DNA of 64,000 nucleotides from Shewanella sp. NFH-SH190041 (GTDB lineage: Bacteria > Pseudomonadota > Gammaproteobacteria > Enterobacterales > Shewanellaceae): the NCBI RefSeq assembly GCF_024363255.1, contig NZ_AP026070.1:3410001-3474000 (forward strand), written 5' to 3'. The notes under the pieces are model-generated. The model searched no databases and was not told the DNA's origin. It saw only the letters and a program-made list of their open reading frames with translations. A program made the translations under genes and the position numbers. Positions 27,470 through 36,315 of this stretch are shown piece by piece; the stretch's first letter is position 1, and each line of letters starts with the position of its first letter.

Positions 27470-27652
27470 TTGCTCTCTGGGGTGTACGACAGTCGGTAAT
27501 GTCCCTGTGCCGATATTTTTAGACCCAGGGTGAACGCTTTACCAACATTGAGCATGCTCGGCTCGTACCGAGAAGCCTTAGGCGGTAATCGCTTACCCGC
27601 CTTGAACCTACGGTTCAAGGGCTTACACCGATAACGGCACTTTGGAGAGCAT
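27470..27652 (+). ncRNA. ssrS: 6S RNA
   Basis: Lies between zapA and fau exactly as in E. coli. Recognised by conserved stretches: TGTCCCTGTGCCGATATTTT, TTGAGCATGCTCGG, CCGAGAAGCCTTA, and CCTTGAACC...GGTTCAAGGGCTTACA. Ends pair (TGCTCTC at the start with GAGAGCA at the end) to close the long rod with its central bubble. 6S RNA sequesters sigma-70 RNA polymerase in stationary phase. Ends are estimated from pairing to within a few bases. Confidence 0.93.
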
Positions 27653-27670
27653 CCAATTTCAGGCATGGTG

Positions 27671-28243
27671 ATGGAAACCAGAAGCCGGATAAGACGCCAG
27701 ATGCGCCAGCGGCGCAACGCACTCACACCTGAGCAGCAGCAACAAGCTGCTGCTAGGCTGGCCCAGCACCTTCCCCCGCTACTTCAGCAGCATCATTATC
27801 GCCATATTGCCCTCTACCATGCGACTGATGGTGAACTAGATACAGCGCCACTGATACACGCTTTGTGGCAACAAGGCATCAAAACCTACCTACCAATCCT
27901 GCATCCATTTTGTGCCGGGCATTTATTATTTTTGCATTATGATGCCCATACCCCCATGGGGAAAAACCGCTTTGGTATTGCTGAGCCGCAACTGGATGTG
28001 CGTCAGGTGCAACCTGTGCATCAGCTCGATGCAATTCTCACCCCATTAGTTGCCTTTGACACTCAGGGCAACCGGCTTGGCATGGGGGGGGGCTTTTATG
28101 ATCGAACCCTTAGTGCAGAAAATGCGCCCCCCGCGATGGGATTGGCCCATAGCTGTCAACAGGTCGAGTCTCTGCCAATTGCTGACTGGGATATGCCGTT
28201 ACACGCCATTATTACCCCGGATACGATCCATCTGTGTCGTTAA
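27671..28243 (+). CDS. fau: 5-formyltetrahydrofolate cyclo-ligase family protein
   Basis: 190 residues. Converts 5-formyl-THF to 5,10-methenyl-THF using ATP. Basic N-terminal RIRRQMRQRRNALTPEQQ, then the MGKNRFGIAEP substrate segment, LTPLVAFDTQGNRLGMGGGFYDRTL (glycine-rich ATP/product loop) near residue 135. ATG at 27671 has AGG seven bases upstream; ATG 27665 is an alternative. Often co-transcribed with 6S RNA. GC-rich homopolymer GGGGGG at 28085 lies in the glycine loop. Confidence 0.93.
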   Translation: METRSRIRRQMRQRRNALTPEQQQQAAARLAQHLPPLLQQHHYRHIALYHATDGELDTAPLIHALWQQGIKTYLPILHPFCAGHLLFLHYDAHTPMGKNRFGIAEPQLDVRQVQPVHQLDAILTPLVAFDTQGNRLGMGGGFYDRTLSAENAPPAMGLAHSCQQVESLPIADWDMPLHAIITPDTIHLCR

Positions 28244-28640
28244 CCCCAAGGTATAGAACACAGCTATCAAGAGTAAAGAATCAAGAGCGGTTCTTGCTTA
28301 GAATAACTAGGCGACAAACCACTCGCCGCGATTAAAACGCTTTTATCTCGAACAAAATGTCACTACGAAAGGTTAACAGCCCCTAGTTAATCGACTTTTA
28401 TTAATCTCTGTTCTTCTGTCTTGCGTGTCTTCCTACCTGACATTGTTGCCGTCAGCAACGAAATATCAAACTCTGCATAACAAAACTACTGTTTTGTGAT
28501 CAAGCCTTAACTTTTCAACATTACTGCAACTAAAGTGCGCAAACGCCATTGCTGTTGCGAACCATTCTCATTAACCTTTATGTCACTTATCCGGTACCGC
28601 CCACCGGTTTTCATGGAATTCATAATAAGAGACAGGATCA
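28244..28640. other. Promoter region of the TonB receptor gene
   Basis: About 400 bases without a gene. The only pattern noted is a Fur-like half site close to the receptor start (separate entry). No terminator with T-run was seen after fau. Confidence 0.5.
28555..28573. promoter_or_regulatory. Possible Fur box
   Basis: TTGCGAACCATTCTCATTA: the right half ATTCTCATT matches Fur-site halves, the left half is poor. Located about 70 bases before the receptor start, where a repressor site is expected. Tentative. Confidence 0.35.
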
Positions 28641-30809
28641 ATGTTTAATAAAACCTCTGTAGCATTGGCCGTTTTGCTGGCCATCACCGCTCCTAATGCC
28701 CTGGCACACAGTAAACCCGCTAAAACCGACACCACAGCCGAAGAAAAAATTGAAACCATTGAGGTGCGTGGCGTACGCCAGCGGTTAGAAAAGGCCGGGG
28801 TTTTATCCGATAACATCATGAAAACCGAGGTAATTGGTTCTGAATTGATGGATAACAAAAATGCCGTCAATCTTACTGAGGCCATCAATAACACCCCGGG
28901 CGTCCGAGTCTCCAATGAGTGCTCCATGTGTGGGGTTAAACGCATTATGCTCAACGGTCTGCGCGGCGAGCAAACCACCATTTTAGTGGATGGATTGCCG
29001 GTGCATGCCATGATTGCCGGTTATTATGCCGTTGATGCCATCCCCACCACGGGCCTTGACCGGATTGAAGTGGCTCGCGGCGCTGGCGCATCACTGATTG
29101 CACCAGAAGCCATCGGCGGCACCATCAATATCATTACCAAAACAGCCACTGAAAACGGTGCAACAGTGGATATTTCCGCCGGAGAAAATGGCAACCGAAA
29201 AGTCGGCATACTGGGCACAGGGGTCAGTGAAGATGGCCGTAGCCGAGTCACCCTGATTGCGCAATATGATGATAGAGATCAGGTGGATGAAGATAATAAC
29301 AAGGTCAATGAAGCTCCTGCTCAGGAAAACCGTACCTTCACAGTGCGCATGTCCCATGATCTGACTGACAGCGATAACCTCGTACTGCGCTATTCCAATG
29401 TTGATTCAGAAATTTTCGGCGGCCCCATGTTAGGAGAAACCTATGCTGACGGTAAAGCCAGCAGCATAGGCACAGTGTTAAGCGCCTTTGATAACGTAGA
29501 GTCAGATGAACTGTTTGCCGGTGGTGATGTACGTAATGACTTTATCGGCAAAGCCTGGGAAACCACTGAGTGGATCCATACTCAGCGAGATGAGGTCTCT
29601 TTAAGCTGGCTACATGAACTGAGTAGCGACTGGAATATGACCCTATCAACCAGCTATTCCGATCATATGCAGGACTCTTTCTATGAGGGATTTCGCTACT
29701 ATGCCGAAGATACCATGGTGTATCTGGATGCTAGGTTCAATTATTTCCTGAATGACAGTCATCTACTGACATTTGGTAGTGATAATCGCCGGGAAGAAAT
29801 GCGTTCTCGCTCCAGCGGTGAAGGCGAACCAGATTATGTTTCCGACTCTTTTGATTACGATGTATTGGGTTTCTACCTGCAAGATACCTGGCAGGCAACG
29901 GATGAGTTGGAAATTGCCATGGCGCTGAGATATGACCATGTGCAAGCTGACTTTATCGACCCGAAAAAACCGGGCACAGAAATTGATAAGTCCATTCTCG
30001 CGCCACGGGTTGATATTCGCTATAGCCACAACGATAGCTGGACCTCTCGCCTGTCCGCCGGACGCGGTTACCGTGCACCGCTGTCTTTCTTTGAAACCGA
30101 CCACGGTGTACTTGACGCGGCACTGGGATTTGAAATTGATATCGAGGAGTTAGAACGCTCCACATCCGCTACCTATGCCTTAAGTTACACAGGTGACGCC
30201 CTGACCATGACCACCTCCGTGGCATGGACTGAAGTGGAACATCTGGCCATGCTCACGGAAACCGACAAAGGTGTACCACTGCTAACCCAGATGGATGAAA
30301 CCGCGGCAGTGACCACAGCAGATATCGCCTTTGGCTATGATGTCAGTGACAATTTGACCCTGAACTTTACCGCTGAAGGCTTCTTCTACGACGATGCCTT
30401 TAAATCCTCTTATTCTCTGGCTCCGGTGGAAGAGCGCCTGACCCTGAATGCTGACTGGCTGGTGCACGGCTGGGATATCTTTGCCAACTTAGTATGGATT
30501 GGCGCGCGGGATCTGGCGGACTATGGCTATGAAGGTTACAACCAGATTGACAGCAATGGCGATGTGATTCTGGCCTCGAAAAAATCGACCAAAGCACCAT
30601 CTTACTGGACGCTGGATCTGAAGGTGACCCGAGCACTGAGCGACAATATCGATTTCTATGCAGGCGTTAATAACCTGTTTGATTACACCCAGGTGACTGA
30701 AGGAGAAACACCGTTATTCTTCGATGCTTCAGGTGGATATGATGTCGCATACATCTGGGGACCGCTGCGCGGCCGGGAAGTATATGCCGGCATTAAAGCC
30801 AGCTTCTGA
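28641..30809 (+). CDS. TonB-dependent outer-membrane receptor, CxxC-plug type
   Basis: 722 residues. Signal peptide to ALA (about 22), a TonB-box-like ETIEVRG near residue 38, plug domain (about 45-170) and 22-strand barrel ending YAGIKASF with terminal Phe. Plug hallmarks: NLTEAINNTPGVRV, NGLRGEQTTILVDGLPV, LDRIEVARGAGASLIAPEAIGGTINIITK. Unusual: the plug contains CSMCG at about residues 94-98 beside GVKRIMLNG, two cysteines in an exposed apical position. Transports an unknown substrate (metal, metallophore or cofactor) across the outer membrane with TonB energy. Followed by a thioredoxin-like gene 51 bases downstream, probably functionally linked. A weak Fur-like site lies upstream. Confidence 0.9.
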   Translation: MFNKTSVALAVLLAITAPNALAHSKPAKTDTTAEEKIETIEVRGVRQRLEKAGVLSDNIMKTEVIGSELMDNKNAVNLTEAINNTPGVRVSNECSMCGVKRIMLNGLRGEQTTILVDGLPVHAMIAGYYAVDAIPTTGLDRIEVARGAGASLIAPEAIGGTINIITKTATENGATVDISAGENGNRKVGILGTGVSEDGRSRVTLIAQYDDRDQVDEDNNKVNEAPAQENRTFTVRMSHDLTDSDNLVLRYSNVDSEIFGGPMLGETYADGKASSIGTVLSAFDNVESDELFAGGDVRNDFIGKAWETTEWIHTQRDEVSLSWLHELSSDWNMTLSTSYSDHMQDSFYEGFRYYAEDTMVYLDARFNYFLNDSHLLTFGSDNRREEMRSRSSGEGEPDYVSDSFDYDVLGFYLQDTWQATDELEIAMALRYDHVQADFIDPKKPGTEIDKSILAPRVDIRYSHNDSWTSRLSAGRGYRAPLSFFETDHGVLDAALGFEIDIEELERSTSATYALSYTGDALTMTTSVAWTEVEHLAMLTETDKGVPLLTQMDETAAVTTADIAFGYDVSDNLTLNFTAEGFFYDDAFKSSYSLAPVEERLTLNADWLVHGWDIFANLVWIGARDLADYGYEGYNQIDSNGDVILASKKSTKAPSYWTLDLKVTRALSDNIDFYAGVNNLFDYTQVTEGETPLFFDASGGYDVAYIWGPLRGREVYAGIKASF

Positions 30810-30819
30810 TACGTCTAAA

Positions 30820-30842
30820 ACAGCCGCCGCTATGGCGGCTTA
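30820..30842 (+). terminator. Hairpin between receptor and thioredoxin-like gene
   Basis: AGCCGCC and GGCGGCTT pair around GCTAT, 12 bases after the receptor stop, with only TTAATTT after it. It may reduce transcription into the next gene rather than stop it. Confidence 0.5.
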
Positions 30843-30860
30843 ATTTCTGAGGTTTCCCCG

Positions 30861-31463
30861 ATGTTATCGCTGTCTCAACGGCTTACCACAGTACTCTTTG
30901 CCATACTATTCGGCGCCCACGGGCTTATCACCCCGGTATTTGCGCAAAACCAAACCACCGCCACGCATCACCATACTCAAGATGGAGATAACAGCCCCCA
31001 GGTGCCGTTACTGGGTTACCAACATCAAGCACTTAATGGCAGCAATAATGCGCGCAGTAGTGATGGCACGCTGCAACATCTGACAGGTAAACCAACCTTG
31101 ATGATGTTCTTTGAGCCGGGCTGCAGCTGGTGTGTTAAACAGGGAAAAGCCCTTAACCAGCTGCTGGCCAGTTGTCATGGACAGCTGCAGGCCGTTGCAC
31201 TGGGAACCGGCGCCGATCGCGCCACACTAAAAAAAACCTGGTGGCAAATGCAGCTGGATTTTCCCGGCTATCAGGTTGGCCGCGAGATGATGCAGCAGCT
31301 TGGTGAACTGCCCGCGACCCCCATTACACTCATAGCTGATCAACAAGGGCAGTTAAGCGGCTACCTGCGCGGATACGTTAAACTCAGTACCTTAAAGCCG
31401 TTATTGCAACAGCGATTGGGGCTGGACTGCAATGCAGACACACTCAGCGCCAAGCGACTGTAA
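30861..31463 (+). CDS. Exported thioredoxin-fold protein
   Basis: 200 residues. Signal peptide ending PVFA (about 29), a histidine cluster (ATHHHTQDGD) just after it, then a TlpA/thioredoxin-like fold: PTLMMFFEPGCSWCVKQGKAL with CSWC at the redox position, ATPITLIADQQGQLSGYLRGYV with the cis-proline. Periplasmic disulphide reductase or redox chaperone. Its place behind a TonB receptor whose plug bears CxxC suggests it keeps receptor or substrate cysteines reduced, or works in metal handling; this is inference. Two further cysteines (SCHGQ and LDCNA) lie outside the active site. Confidence 0.82.
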   Translation: MLSLSQRLTTVLFAILFGAHGLITPVFAQNQTTATHHHTQDGDNSPQVPLLGYQHQALNGSNNARSSDGTLQHLTGKPTLMMFFEPGCSWCVKQGKALNQLLASCHGQLQAVALGTGADRATLKKTWWQMQLDFPGYQVGREMMQQLGELPATPITLIADQQGQLSGYLRGYVKLSTLKPLLQQRLGLDCNADTLSAKRL

Positions 31464-31579
31464 CTACGCCCAGCGCAGTACAATTACCGTGAGATCAGGC
31501 TCGCTGAGCGGCAATGATGTCCAGATGATGCATGCCGCTCCCTGCTTGGTAGATGAGTTAGCAGAATTAGCCAGACAGT

Positions 31580-32494
31580 TTATTTTCCCCGTAAACGGCT
31601 AATGCCGGATACCACGACTAAAGCGACAGCGCCGGCTAACACTCCGAACAAGGTATGCAGCACGGTTGGCAACAAATAAGCCAATACAGGTCCGATACCC
31701 GCCCATGGCTGAACTAAGGTAGCCAGATGGTCAAAGTACGCGCCGATACTGTGCAGGCCATGAACCAAAATGCCGCCCCCGACCATAAACATGGCGATGG
31801 TGCCAACGATGGTCAGCAGTTTCATCAATTTAGGTGCCGCAGCCAGCAACAGATTCCCCAGCCACAGGGTCATACCGGATGCCTTTTCCCGACGAACCAA
31901 ATACAGCCCGGCATCATCCAGTTTGACAATGGCCGCCACAATGCCATAAACCCCTGCCGTCATCACAATGGCAATAATCACGAGGGTAAACAGTTGGGTC
32001 AGAAAATCTGCATCGGCCACCACACCTAAGGTGATGGCAATGATTTCGGCAGACAGTACAAAATCGGTACGGATAGCGCCTTTGACTTTGTCCCGTTCAT
32101 AGACGGCAGGATCAATATCGGTTGGCAAACTTTCCCGCTCGGCACTTTCTCCCCGGTGACACCAGGCATGCCAGAGCTTTTCCGTGCCTTCAAAACAGAG
32201 AAACAAACCACCACACATCAACAATGGGGTGATCAGAAATGGCACAAAAGCACTGATCAACAGCGCCGCTGGCACTAAGATGGCTTTATTCATTAAGGAG
32301 CCTTTGGCCACGCCCCACACGACTGGCAGTTCCCGCTCAGCATTGACGCCGCTTACCTGCTGGGCATTAAGGGCTAAATCATCACCCAACACCCCGGCAG
32401 TTTTACGCGCGGCCACTTTGCTCATTAAAGCAATATCATCCAAAATTGCTGTTATATCATCGAGTAAGGTCAGTAAGCTTGCACCGGCCATCAT
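31580..32494 (-). CDS. yedI: DUF808 family inner-membrane protein YedI
   Basis: 304 residues, same length as E. coli YedI. Begins MAGASLLTLLDDITAILDDIALMSKVAARKT, the DUF808 start, then DDLALNAQQVSGV, KGSLMNKAILVPAALLIS, and the GAIRTDFVLSAEIIAI segment. About six hydrophobic helices (near residues 72-98, 147-200, 225-245, 275-298). Function unknown. GGGAG lies five to eight bases before the two adjacent ATGs. Single gene, divergent from rpiA. Confidence 0.93.
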   Translation of the reverse strand: MMAGASLLTLLDDITAILDDIALMSKVAARKTAGVLGDDLALNAQQVSGVNAERELPVVWGVAKGSLMNKAILVPAALLISAFVPFLITPLLMCGGLFLCFEGTEKLWHAWCHRGESAERESLPTDIDPAVYERDKVKGAIRTDFVLSAEIIAITLGVVADADFLTQLFTLVIIAIVMTAGVYGIVAAIVKLDDAGLYLVRREKASGMTLWLGNLLLAAAPKLMKLLTIVGTIAMFMVGGGILVHGLHSIGAYFDHLATLVQPWAGIGPVLAYLLPTVLHTLFGVLAGAVALVVVSGISRLRGK

Positions 32495-32745
32495 GTTTCT
32501 CCCGCCTCGGTCAACCCGGTTGCCAAGGCCATTGCTATGTTGAATTAATTGCTGTCGCGGGATCCTACTCTACCGTTATCCGGTTAAATAAATTAACTTT
32601 GATTTAGATTGCCCAAGCAATGCGTCAAAGTGTCAGCAAATCGGGCCGCTTGGGATGTGCAGGAATTTGCACTGCAACACTTTGTTGCGGATACAAATCG
32701 GTATAATCGAACCCAGTTACCGTTTCCCGATGGAAGGATTTATCT

Positions 32746-33402
32746 ATGACTCAAGATGAAATGAAAAAAGCCGCCGCTTGGGCTGCTCTGCAATATGTTG
32801 AGAAAGACACCATTGTTGGGGTAGGCACAGGGTCGACTGTTAACCACTTCATCGATGCACTGGCCACCATGAAAGCCGATATTGAAGGCGCGGTATCCAG
32901 CTCTGTGGCCTCCACCGAAAAAATGAAAGCACTGGGTATTCCAGTATTTGATCTGAACAGTGTCAATGAACTGTCCATCTATGTGGACGGTGCCGATGAG
33001 ATTAATCCGCACATGGCGATGATCAAAGGCGGTGGTGCGGCCTTAACCCGGGAAAAAATTGTTGCCGCCGTGGCAGATAAATTTATCTGTATTGCCGATA
33101 GCAGCAAACAGGTTGATGTACTTGGTACCTTCCCGCTGCCCGTTGAAGTCATCCCGATGGCGCGCTCTTATGTGGCTCGTGAGCTAGTGAAACTGGGTGG
33201 CGATCCGGTTTACCGTGAAGGGTGTGTCACAGATAACGGCAATATTATTCTGGATGTTTATAACATGCAGATAATCAACCCTAAAGAACTGGAAACTCAG
33301 ATCAACGCCATTGTTGGTGTGGTTACCAATGGTCTGTTTGCCCACCGCGGTGCAGATGTCTTGCTGGTCGGCAGCCCTGATGGGGTCAAAACCATCAAAT
33401 AA
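32746..33402 (+). CDS. rpiA: Ribose-5-phosphate isomerase A
   Basis: 218 residues (E. coli 219). Interconverts ribose-5-phosphate and ribulose-5-phosphate in the pentose phosphate pathway. [14 protein letters not shown] (phosphate loop), [29 protein letters not shown] (catalytic D and E, K), and the closing [22 protein letters not shown] ribosome site upstream. Followed by a strong terminator. Confidence 0.97.
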   Translation: MTQDEMKKAAAWAALQYVEKDTIVGVGTGSTVNHFIDALATMKADIEGAVSSSVASTEKMKALGIPVFDLNSVNELSIYVDGADEINPHMAMIKGGGAALTREKIVAAVADKFICIADSSKQVDVLGTFPLPVEVIPMARSYVARELVKLGGDPVYREGCVTDNGNIILDVYNMQIINPKELETQINAIVGVVTNGLFAHRGADVLLVGSPDGVKTIK

Positions 33403-33455
33403 TACCTGTGTTTGCCCACCTGGCATCATTGTTAGCCGGGGCTGACACGGTTACC

Positions 33456-33493
33456 AAAAGCCTCCCACTCAACCATCTCTGGGAGGCTTTTTT
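33456..33493 (+). terminator. Terminator of rpiA (bidirectional in form)
   Basis: AAAAGCCTCCCA and TGGGAGGCTTTT form a 12-pair stem with a 12-base loop, followed by Ts. Between rpiA and the convergent ubiT. Confidence 0.9.
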
Positions 33494-33595
33494 CTACCTC
33501 AGCAGTCCAACCTGTACGCTAAGCTCTCAAGAGCTACTACCTCAGTCTGTGCCTTTACCTCAATCTGAGCCTTTGGCATAGCAACAGCGAAACCA

Positions 33596-34117
33596 TTAGT
33601 GCGGCTGATATTCAGCGCTGCACTGCAAATGCATCAAACTGGCCGCCAGAGCGGTTACTGATAAACGCACAGGTAAAGGCAATGCATCTAACTCAAGCTG
33701 CAGCAGTAAGTTTTTGACTTCCAGCCCCAACTCAGTATCGCCTTCTATCACCAAGCGGCGCTGGAAAAACAAGGTGTCGGGATCTTCTTTACTTGCGGCA
33801 ATCAACAGCAGCTCCTGGGACGCGGCACTAAAACTGACATCTGCAGCCTGACCTGGCATCCGAGGCGTCACCAACCAATCGCCATCATACTGCACCACAA
33901 ATGCCAATTTCAGATCCGTCACCGTTACCGCTACAGTGCGTTGCTGTAAAAATGCCAATTCACCATCGTCCATCTGCTGTTGCAGCATCTGCCGTAGCAG
34001 GGATGCAATGATTTTTGCCTTCAAGGCAAAAGGCACAATAGCCAAAGGCTTCGCCGCAATGTTAGGGGTGTGCTTTAATAACTGCTTTGCCATCCGGGCA
34101 CCCAGCGCCTGCACCAT
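33596..34117 (-). CDS. ubiT: UbiT, SCP2-domain lipid-binding factor for O2-independent ubiquinone synthesis
   Basis: 173 residues, SCP2 sterol-carrier fold (YhbT in E. coli). Contains the LQQRTVAVTVTDLKLAFVVQYDGDWLV and VSFSAASQELLLIAASKEDPDTLFFQRRLVIEGDTELGLEVKNLL segments characteristic of this fold. UbiT binds ubiquinone precursors and, with UbiU-UbiV, replaces the oxygen-dependent hydroxylases during anaerobic ubiquinone synthesis. Divergent from ubiU-ubiV with a 240-base shared promoter region, the usual arrangement. Confidence 0.93.
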   Translation of the reverse strand: MVQALGARMAKQLLKHTPNIAAKPLAIVPFALKAKIIASLLRQMLQQQMDDGELAFLQQRTVAVTVTDLKLAFVVQYDGDWLVTPRMPGQAADVSFSAASQELLLIAASKEDPDTLFFQRRLVIEGDTELGLEVKNLLLQLELDALPLPVRLSVTALAASLMHLQCSAEYQPH

Positions 34118-34228
34118 CCTTATCTCCTATTGTTATTGCTATTTCATTCAACACAATTGTTTGAATTATCATCAAATCACCGCAGTTTAGCCGAGGAAGT
34201 ACTGCAAAAACCTGCGTTATATCAAATC

Positions 34229-34240
34229 TTGTTATAACAA
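34229..34240. promoter_or_regulatory. 12-bp palindrome between ubiT and ubiUV
   Basis: TTGTTATAACAA, a perfect 12-base dyad about 117 bases before ubiU. It is not a good FNR site (no TTGATnnnnATCAA pattern); a nearby TTGAATTATCATCAA (near 34161-34175) is one base too long for FNR. Confidence 0.35.
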
Positions 34241-34356
34241 ATACTTATACACTCAATCACGCATAACAATAACAATGGCGCTGCAAACTCTAACCTTGCG
34301 CCACATTCACATTACAGAGCCAGACTCTGCTGAACTGAGACAAGGATGCTGTCAGG

Positions 34357-35370
34357 ATGGAACTTTTATGCCCAGCGGGTAATCTTGCGGCCGTAAAATC
34401 TGCCCTTATCGCCGGGGCGGATGCTATCTATTTGGGCTTGAGAAACGAAACCAATGCGCGCTCCTTTGCCGGGCTCAATTTCACCCCAGACCGACTGGAG
34501 CAAGCGGTAAAACTAATCCATCGCCGAGGGAAACAGGCCTATTTGACCTTAAATACCTTCGCACAGCCGGGACAAGAAGCCCGCTGGTATCAAGCTATTG
34601 ATTTAGCGGCTGATCTGCGGATGGATGCCGTTATCGTGGCAGATCTAGCCCTGCTGGCCTATGCCAGAGCTAATCACCCGGCACTGCCTTTGCATCTCTC
34701 GGTACAAGCCAGTGCCAGCAATGCCGCGGCGCTGCGTTTTTACCGTCAGCAATTCAATATTCGCCGCGCCGTGTTGCCCCGCGTGCTTTCTACCCGACAG
34801 ATCCAAGCACTGGGACGGGAAAAAATTGTCGACTTAGAGGTATTTGCATTTGGCAGCCTGTGCATTATGGCCGAAGGTCGTTGCCGACTATCCTCTTGGG
34901 TGACCGGCCAGTCCCCTAATACCGGAGGCTCCTGCTCTCCCGCAAAATTTGTCCGCTGGCAGGAAAATGGCGCTAACCGGGATACCCTGCTTAATCATAT
35001 GCTAATCGATCGCTCAGGATTACAAGATGCCATGGGGTACCCTGTCGTTTGTAAGGGCCGCTATCTTGCTGCATCACAGACAAAGCCTGATGCAAAACCC
35101 GCCTATCTGTTGCAAGCGCCCACCAGTCTGTGCACATTAACGCTGCTGCCGCAACTGCAGCAAGCCGGTGTGGTATCCCTGAAAATTGAAGGACGGCAAC
35201 GCAGCCCGGCTTATGTCGATCAGGTCACTCGGGTATGGCGGCAAGCCATCGACAGCCTGACATATTCAACATCCTCCTATCGGGTTGAAACCCAATGGCA
35301 AAAGCAATTAGCAAAGATCTCAGAAGGTCAAATAACCACCCCCGGCGCTTATAGCCGAGATTGGCAATAG
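34357..35370 (+). CDS. ubiU: UbiU, O2-independent ubiquinone hydroxylation factor (U32 family)
   Basis: 337 residues. All four Fe-S ligands occur at the same numbers as in E. coli UbiU: C169 and C176 (FGSLCIMAEGRC), C193 (GGSCSPAK) and C232 (VVCKGRY). Opening MELLCPAGNLAAVKSAL and closing KIEGRQRSPAYVDQVTRVWRQAID are also near-identical in pattern. UbiU forms a [4Fe-4S] heterodimer with UbiV that hydroxylates ubiquinone precursors using prephenate rather than O2. First gene of ubiU-ubiV, 45 bases before ubiV. Confidence 0.96.
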   Translation: MELLCPAGNLAAVKSALIAGADAIYLGLRNETNARSFAGLNFTPDRLEQAVKLIHRRGKQAYLTLNTFAQPGQEARWYQAIDLAADLRMDAVIVADLALLAYARANHPALPLHLSVQASASNAAALRFYRQQFNIRRAVLPRVLSTRQIQALGREKIVDLEVFAFGSLCIMAEGRCRLSSWVTGQSPNTGGSCSPAKFVRWQENGANRDTLLNHMLIDRSGLQDAMGYPVVCKGRYLAASQTKPDAKPAYLLQAPTSLCTLTLLPQLQQAGVVSLKIEGRQRSPAYVDQVTRVWRQAIDSLTYSTSSYRVETQWQKQLAKISEGQITTPGAYSRDWQ

Positions 35371-35415
35371 CAAGCCAGAACAAAAGAAAGAACACAAAAG
35401 ATAAGGACATTGAGC

Positions 35416-36279
35416 ATGCAGTTTTCATTAGGGCCGTTACAGTACTGCTGGGAGCACGAGCAAATTCAGCGCTTTTATCAAGCTGTCGCAGAAAGTGATA
35501 TCCCGCTGGTGTATCTGGGGGAGACTGTTTGTGCCCGGCGCAGGTTGATGAAAACGGCTGATTACCTAGCGATTGCCCGACAACTGCAGCAAGCAGGTAA
35601 ACAAGTGGTGTTATCGACCCTAACATTAATCACGGCACCTTCCGAGCTGACCGAGCTGAAAAAAATTATCGAAAACGGCCACTGCACCATTGAAGCCAAT
35701 GATATGGCAGCAGTCATGCTGGCTCATGAAGCTGAGGTTCCTTTTACTGTCGGGCCTGAGCTAAACCTGTATAACGCCACTAGTTTGGCAATCTTGTATC
35801 AATTAGGTATGCAACGCTTTGTGATGCCGCTGGAGCAATCACAGGAATGGCTGGCAGCTTTATTAGCGGATAAGGCTATGCCAGAGGTTGAAGTGGAAGT
35901 CACGGGTTATGGTTATCTGCCACTTGCCCACTCCGCCCGCTGTTTTACCGCCCGCCAACAGGGTTTGACCAAAGATAGCTGTGAGACAAGCTGCCGACAC
36001 CATGCCAATGGCATTACTGTTAACACCCAGATAGGGCAACCTTTGCTGCGACTCAATGGTATTCAGACCCAGTCAGCAAGCTGCTGCGATCTGCAGCAAT
36101 TTATCCCGCAGATGCAGCAAATGGGCGTGCATTGGTATCGCGTTTTACCCGATGGGGATAACTGCCTTGATTATGTGCGTCAACTACAGCAAGGAGCGCA
36201 ACAAACCAAGCAAAACAGTGAGGTAACCCAAAGATGCCAAGGATACTGGCAGGGGCAACCGGGGATGGCATCTAGCTAA
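35416..36279 (+). CDS. ubiV: UbiV, O2-independent ubiquinone hydroxylation factor (U32 family)
   Basis: 287 residues (E. coli 292). Fe-S ligands C39 (GETVCARRR) and the trio SARCFTARQQGLTKDSCETSC, whose 13- and 4-residue spacing equals C180, C193, C197 of E. coli UbiV. Partner of UbiU. ATG at 35416 with AAGGA nine bases upstream; a TTG at 35410 is in frame but less likely. The TAA stop is immediately followed by a CTAAG microsatellite. Confidence 0.95.
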   Translation: MQFSLGPLQYCWEHEQIQRFYQAVAESDIPLVYLGETVCARRRLMKTADYLAIARQLQQAGKQVVLSTLTLITAPSELTELKKIIENGHCTIEANDMAAVMLAHEAEVPFTVGPELNLYNATSLAILYQLGMQRFVMPLEQSQEWLAALLADKAMPEVEVEVTGYGYLPLAHSARCFTARQQGLTKDSCETSCRHHANGITVNTQIGQPLLRLNGIQTQSASCCDLQQFIPQMQQMGVHWYRVLPDGDNCLDYVRQLQQGAQQTKQNSEVTQRCQGYWQGQPGMASS

Positions 36280-36280
36280 A

Positions 36281-36315
36281 CTAAGCTAAGCTAAGCTAAG
36301 CTAAGCTAAGCTAAG
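36281..36315. repeat. (CTAAG)7 pentanucleotide microsatellite
   Basis: Seven perfect tandem CTAAG units beginning two bases after the ubiV stop, flanked by imperfect units (AGCTAAA before, CAGCCAAGCTAAAG after). Outside any coding frame seen. Confidence 0.97.

Noticed and set aside
34118-34356. FNR box between ubiT and ubiU
   Set aside because: TTGAATTATCATCAA has one base too many between half sites; not a canonical site.
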